Positions 21,819-24,805 of a stretch of DNA of 24,805 nucleotides are shown here, in pieces. The position numbers and the translations under genes are program-made. Below the pieces are notes generated by a model that did no database searches, had not been told where the DNA came from, and saw only the letters and a list, made by a program, of their open reading frames with translations. Every line of letters starts with the position of its first letter. Within the stretch, counting starts at the first letter, position 1. Origin of the DNA: an uncultured Collinsella sp. (lineage in GTDB: Bacteria > Actinomycetota > Coriobacteriia > Coriobacteriales > Coriobacteriaceae); assembly GCA_902496645.1 (NCBI GenBank), contig CABVBR010000017.1, forward strand, positions 1 through 24,805, written 5' to 3'.

Positions 21819-21937
21819 GGTGATTTCACTAACGAAGCTGCAGGTTAGGTCGATTGTCATCATCCATACCTCAGAGCATTCTAAAACTTAGAACAGACTT
21901 ACACCAAACACCCGAAACCGGATAGAAAGAAACATTC

Positions 21938-22855
21938 ATGAAGAAACGGGACAACATCTACGAGGCATTCCTCAGTGCGATCGACGAGGATCTCCGCGAC
22001 ATGTGCGAAATGAACGGAAAGGTAGAACGGTCTCTTCCGTGTCCGTACTGCGGCGAGAAGAACGTTGAGCGCCTAGCCAAGACGCTCGTTGACGTGCTGG
22101 AAAAGCGCTCGCCCGATATTCCCGGGCTGGTGCCCGAGCAGTATCGAGCCGACGTACACGAGGCCCGCGAACTTTTGACCGCCGCGACACTCGCTTTGCT
22201 GCCGCTGTATTTCCCCCCGCGCGATAGTCGTATGGAAAGCGTGGCGACTGTAGTGAGCATGTTTAGCCATGGACGCAATGCGGATTTCAAATCGGCTGGC
22301 GTTCTCTTGTTTGAGGAAGTTACGACAGGGATGAAGTACAGCGCCAAGCAGGGCGCCTATGTCCCGTCCCTCTTCGTGCGCCATATCGACAGCAGAAAGC
22401 CATACGACCGGCTGCACCGCGATGGATCGCATGGCTTTACGGCGGACGAAGATGATGCCGTCATGTTTTATGAGCGCTACCTCAAGGTGCAGCGACGCGT
22501 GTTCAATGCGAGTCCTCGTTTCAACTTTGAGCTATGCGTCAAACGCCCGTTTGAGGCACTTTCGGACGAACGACACACTTTTTATTGCATGGAGGAAAAG
22601 ATGGAAATCAATTTGGCAACCAAGGTGCGAGAACTCCAGGACCGCTATACCCTCAACCGCGCCCAGGCAAAAGAGTATGACTTGCTCGACAAGCTGATGA
22701 TTGAGGCGTTGCTTGCGTATCTGCGTGATGGAACAGTCTCTGCCGCGGCACGCGAGAGCTATTTGTCGCAGGCAGAGCGCCTGATTGACGGCACGGTTAA
22801 GTTGTCGTGCGCGGCGAATCCCAATGAGGGCACCGTTGTCGACCGTATTTCCTAG
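21938..22855 (+). CDS. Unrecognised protein with CPYC motif, next to a VirD4-like ATPase
   Basis: A 305-residue soluble protein; I do not recognise the family. LPCPYCGEKN (Cys35, Cys38) looks like half of a zinc-ribbon or thioredoxin-type CxxC, but no second CxxC is evident. The rest is mainly helical, with VVSMFSHGRNADFKSAGVLLF, a central segment PSLFVRHIDSRKPYDRLHRDG and a helical C-terminus with METKVRELQDRY-like heptad spacing and ALLAYLRDGTVSAAARESYL. No signal peptide or membrane segment. RBS GAAAGAAA lies about 8 bases before the ATG. The VirD4-like gene starts 38 bases after its stop, so the two are likely co-transcribed, and it may be a partner or substrate-recognition protein of that ATPase. 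Confidence 0.7.
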   Translation: MKKRDNIYEAFLSAIDEDLRDMCEMNGKVERSLPCPYCGEKNVERLAKTLVDVLEKRSPDIPGLVPEQYRADVHEARELLTAATLALLPLYFPPRDSRMESVATVVSMFSHGRNADFKSAGVLLFEEVTTGMKYSAKQGAYVPSLFVRHIDSRKPYDRLHRDGSHGFTADEDDAVMFYERYLKVQRRVFNASPRFNFELCVKRPFEALSDERHTFYCMEEKMEINLATKVRELQDRYTLNRAQAKEYDLLDKLMIEALLAYLRDGTVSAAARESYLSQAERLIDGTVKLSCAANPNEGTVVDRIS

Positions 22856-22893
22856 CAGCAAACCAGATCTTTCGACAAGAAAGGGGCCATGCC

Positions 22894-24378
22894 ATGTCAG
22901 TCATCAAGATGTTCGGCTATGAGGCTGCACAGCAGACGGAGTATCAGACCAAGAAGTGGGCGACCAAGGAGGAGATGCAGGCGCTGTCGTCCGGCGATGA
23001 GCAGCGCGATGTGATCTTGGCGCAGGGCGCCACGGTGGCTTTCTACGAGGACGACAAGCATTGGGAGACAAGCGTGTCCAACAATGTTTTTGCCTTTGGA
23101 GGCACCGGCAGCGGCAAAACGGCGAGCTTTATTTTGCCCAACCTGCTCAATCACCACGAGTGCTGCTATGTGGTCACGGACACCAAGGGTGAGCTGCTGC
23201 GCCGTACGGGGATGGGCTTTGAAGAGGACGGCTACGAGGTAACGGTTCTCGATACAGTTAATCCCGAGCAGTCGGCCGGATACGACCCTCTGCGCTACGT
23301 GATGGATGTCGAGGATATCCCCACCACAGTGGCGGCAATCATGGAGGGGGTCGATCCTGACCGCCGTAGCTTTAGGTATGATCCGTTCTGGGATAACGCA
23401 AACGATCTACTGCTTCGAGCAATTGTTGGAATCCTGTATCTCCTGGAGTGCCTTGCCGGCACCCTTGCGCCGGGCGAGGACCCTAATGCTCCGCGCCGCT
23501 ACCTTAAGATGAACAACGTCTTTAAGCTGGCCGCGCTCATCAAAGTCACGGGAGATGGCGAGGGGCGATTCCCGTTGGACTACCTTGTGGAGGAGGTGGA
23601 GTCCAAGGAATTCCTCGATAAGTATGGGGCGGTGAACGCAGACCTGTACGGCGTTGAGCAGTATCGCGATTTTCGTGGGGCAGCCGATAGGACGCTCAAG
23701 AGCATTCTGATCACGCTCAATGCAACTATCTCGCGGCTTAAGACGCCCCAGCTCATGCGCGTTTTTGAGCATGACGAGATGCATCTTGATCGTATCGACG
23801 AGGGCAAGCGCGTGATCGATCTTAAGGTGAGCGACAACGACTCGGCCAATGCATGGCTTGCGAACGTTGCCCTTAAGCAGCTGTTTAACCTTGCCCAACG
23901 CCGTGCCGATGCCAGCCCCAGCGGTCATTTGCAGCGTCGCGTGCAGTTTGTGCTCGATGAGTTTCCCAACGTGGGGCGCATCCCCGATTTTGAGCGCAGC
24001 ATTGCGACCGTGCGCAGTCGCGGAATTAGCTTTTTGATGTGCGCGCAATCGCTGAGCCAGCTCGATGGCGTGTACGGCAAATCCACGGCGCTTACCATCC
24101 TCGATAACTGCGATAGCTTGGTCTATATGGGTGGCGGTAGCAATATCGCGACGCAGAACTACATAAGCGAACTGTGTGGCGAGTCGGTTTTGGGCACCAA
24201 TTACGTGGGCGCCGAGCGCACTGCCGTAGATGTGCGCGGTTACGTGATGACCCCGGGCGAGGTTGGGCTTATGCCTCGCACCGATTGTCTGGTCAAGGTG
24301 ACCGGCATGCGTCCCTTCCGCGCCAAGAAGTACTTTTGCGACGACCATCCCAATGCGGCCAAGTGGCTGAGGGATTAG
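22894..24378 (+). CDS. VirD4/TraG-like type IV coupling ATPase without membrane segments
   Basis: A 494-residue P-loop ATPase of the VirD4/TraG/TraD coupling-protein group. Walker A is FGGTGSGKTASFILPNLL (about residues 68-85), followed by the family's VVTDTKGELLRRTG and YDPLRYV. Walker B lies in VQFVLDEFPNVGRIPDF (from residue 350), and the sensor-like ISFLMCAQSLSQLDGVYG and SLVYMGGGSN follow. The N-terminal pair of membrane helices typical of VirD4 proteins is missing; the protein begins with polar sequence. RBS AAGGGG precedes the ATG at 22894. No relaxase or mating-pore gene is in the window. Coupling proteins feed DNA or protein to type IV secretion channels; a soluble one next to a ClpP-like protease may act as an unfoldase-like or DNA motor. 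Confidence 0.85.
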   Translation: MSVIKMFGYEAAQQTEYQTKKWATKEEMQALSSGDEQRDVILAQGATVAFYEDDKHWETSVSNNVFAFGGTGSGKTASFILPNLLNHHECCYVVTDTKGELLRRTGMGFEEDGYEVTVLDTVNPEQSAGYDPLRYVMDVEDIPTTVAAIMEGVDPDRRSFRYDPFWDNANDLLLRAIVGILYLLECLAGTLAPGEDPNAPRRYLKMNNVFKLAALIKVTGDGEGRFPLDYLVEEVESKEFLDKYGAVNADLYGVEQYRDFRGAADRTLKSILITLNATISRLKTPQLMRVFEHDEMHLDRIDEGKRVIDLKVSDNDSANAWLANVALKQLFNLAQRRADASPSGHLQRRVQFVLDEFPNVGRIPDFERSIATVRSRGISFLMCAQSLSQLDGVYGKSTALTILDNCDSLVYMGGGSNIATQNYISELCGESVLGTNYVGAERTAVDVRGYVMTPGEVGLMPRTDCLVKVTGMRPFRAKKYFCDDHPNAAKWLRD

Positions 24379-24487
24379 CCCTTGCAGCCTCGCGCATTCC
24401 GACCTGTAATTTTGCCGCACGTCCTCTGTTTGCCATGTGCCGTGCGGCCAGTTTCCCCTATCGATCCCATCTAGAAAGGAATTAGCC

Positions 24488-24805
24488 ATGCCCGTTATGT
24501 ACCGTGAGCCCAGTATCATCAAGAAGTCCAAGGACGGTCGCGTTGCCGCCGTCGACATGGCAAGCGAGCTGCTCAACAGTCGCGTGCTACTGCTGGAGGG
24601 CGAAGTCAACGATGTGACCTGCAACGGCCTCATTAAGTCCATGCTGGTGCTGGAGCACCAAAGCGCGACCGAGCCCATAACCCTCATCATCAACAGCCCG
24701 GGCGGCAGCGTTACGGCGGGGCTGGCGCTCATCGACACCATGCAGTCGCTCGACTGCCCCGTGATCACGGTGGGCGAGGGCGTCGTGGCCTCGATGGCCG
24801 CGGTA
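24488..24805 (+). CDS. ClpP-like serine protease (partial, 5' end)
   Basis: The first 106 residues of a ClpP/crotonase-fold serine protease; it runs off the window. It shows RVLLLEGEVNDVTCNGLIKS, the oligomer-forming strand-helix unit, then ITLIINSPGGSVTAGLALID (ClpP signature) and VGEGVVASMAAV with the nucleophile Ser102 in the ASMA context. The catalytic His and Asp would lie beyond the edge. RBS AAAGGA is 7 bases before the ATG. The gap of 109 bases after the ATPase gene holds no terminator, so co-transcription is likely. It is probably not the housekeeping clpP, which normally adjoins tig/clpX. Confidence 0.82.
   Translation, partial: MPVMYREPSIIKKSKDGRVAAVDMASELLNSRVLLLEGEVNDVTCNGLIKSMLVLEHQSATEPITLIINSPGGSVTAGLALIDTMQSLDCPVITVGEGVVASMAAV

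Noticed and set aside
23407..24768. 453-codon open frame on - opposite the VirD4-like and ClpP-like genes
   Set aside because: It spans two clear + strand genes and the gap between them, has no RBS, and its sequence is shadow-like.

Overview
The window looks like chromosomal DNA of a high-GC Gram-positive anaerobe, most likely a Coriobacteriia member such as Collinsella or a close relative. The evidence is the GC-rich codon use, the actinobacterial gene order mazG - eno - ftsB/divIC-like - ppx/gppA, and the mix of fermentative and gut-type genes. The genus is an inference; no 16S rRNA gene is present.

Layout. (1) 1-2461: the 3' part of a histidine operon, hisH (partial) - hisA - hisF - hisI - hisE, tightly packed on +. 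A PHP-type histidinol-phosphatase faces it on - (2464-3375). (2) 3497-7482, on -: a single-polypeptide fused ABC exporter of 1188 aa (CydDC-like) whose stop codon overlaps the GTG start of a YgbA-type (NO-stimulated family) cysteine-rich protein. (3) 7867-13277, on +: a stand-alone LarC C-terminal domain, a YfcE-like phosphodiesterase, MazG, enolase, an FtsB/DivIC-like division protein and a Ppx/GppA phosphatase. (4) 13597-15173: tRNA-Leu(UAA) and a membrane-anchored helical protein on -, then a galactitol-type PTS IIB and a VOC protein on +. (5) 15471-18096, on -: an operon of a UBA/TS-N membrane protein, an OmpR-type response regulator and its histidine kinase. (6) 18573-24805: an accessory region with visibly lower GC and no housekeeping genes. 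It holds an AbiEi/AbiEii type IV toxin-antitoxin pair, an orphan protein that looks like a catalytically degenerate N6-methyltransferase fused to a TRD, and a + strand cluster of an unknown CPYC protein, a VirD4/TraG-like ATPase without membrane segments, and a ClpP-like protease cut by the window end.

How genes work together. HisH/HisF, HisA, HisI and HisE carry out consecutive histidine-pathway steps, and the facing phosphatase supplies histidinol. MazG-eno-division-ppx is a conserved actinobacterial neighbourhood. The ABC exporter and the YgbA-like protein are probably translationally coupled and may act together in redox or nitrosative stress. The kinase and regulator form a two-component pair.

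The most unusual signals are: (a) three families of intergenic palindromic elements, one present twice, in which the two copies share a core but each extends its stem with outer arms unrelated to the other's; (b) the VirD4-like ATPase + ClpP-like protease + CPYC protein cluster; (c) the apparently dead methyltransferase/TRD hybrid beside abiE; and (d) a 15-base stretch inside the histidinol-phosphatase gene identical to the start of a standard sequencing adapter.
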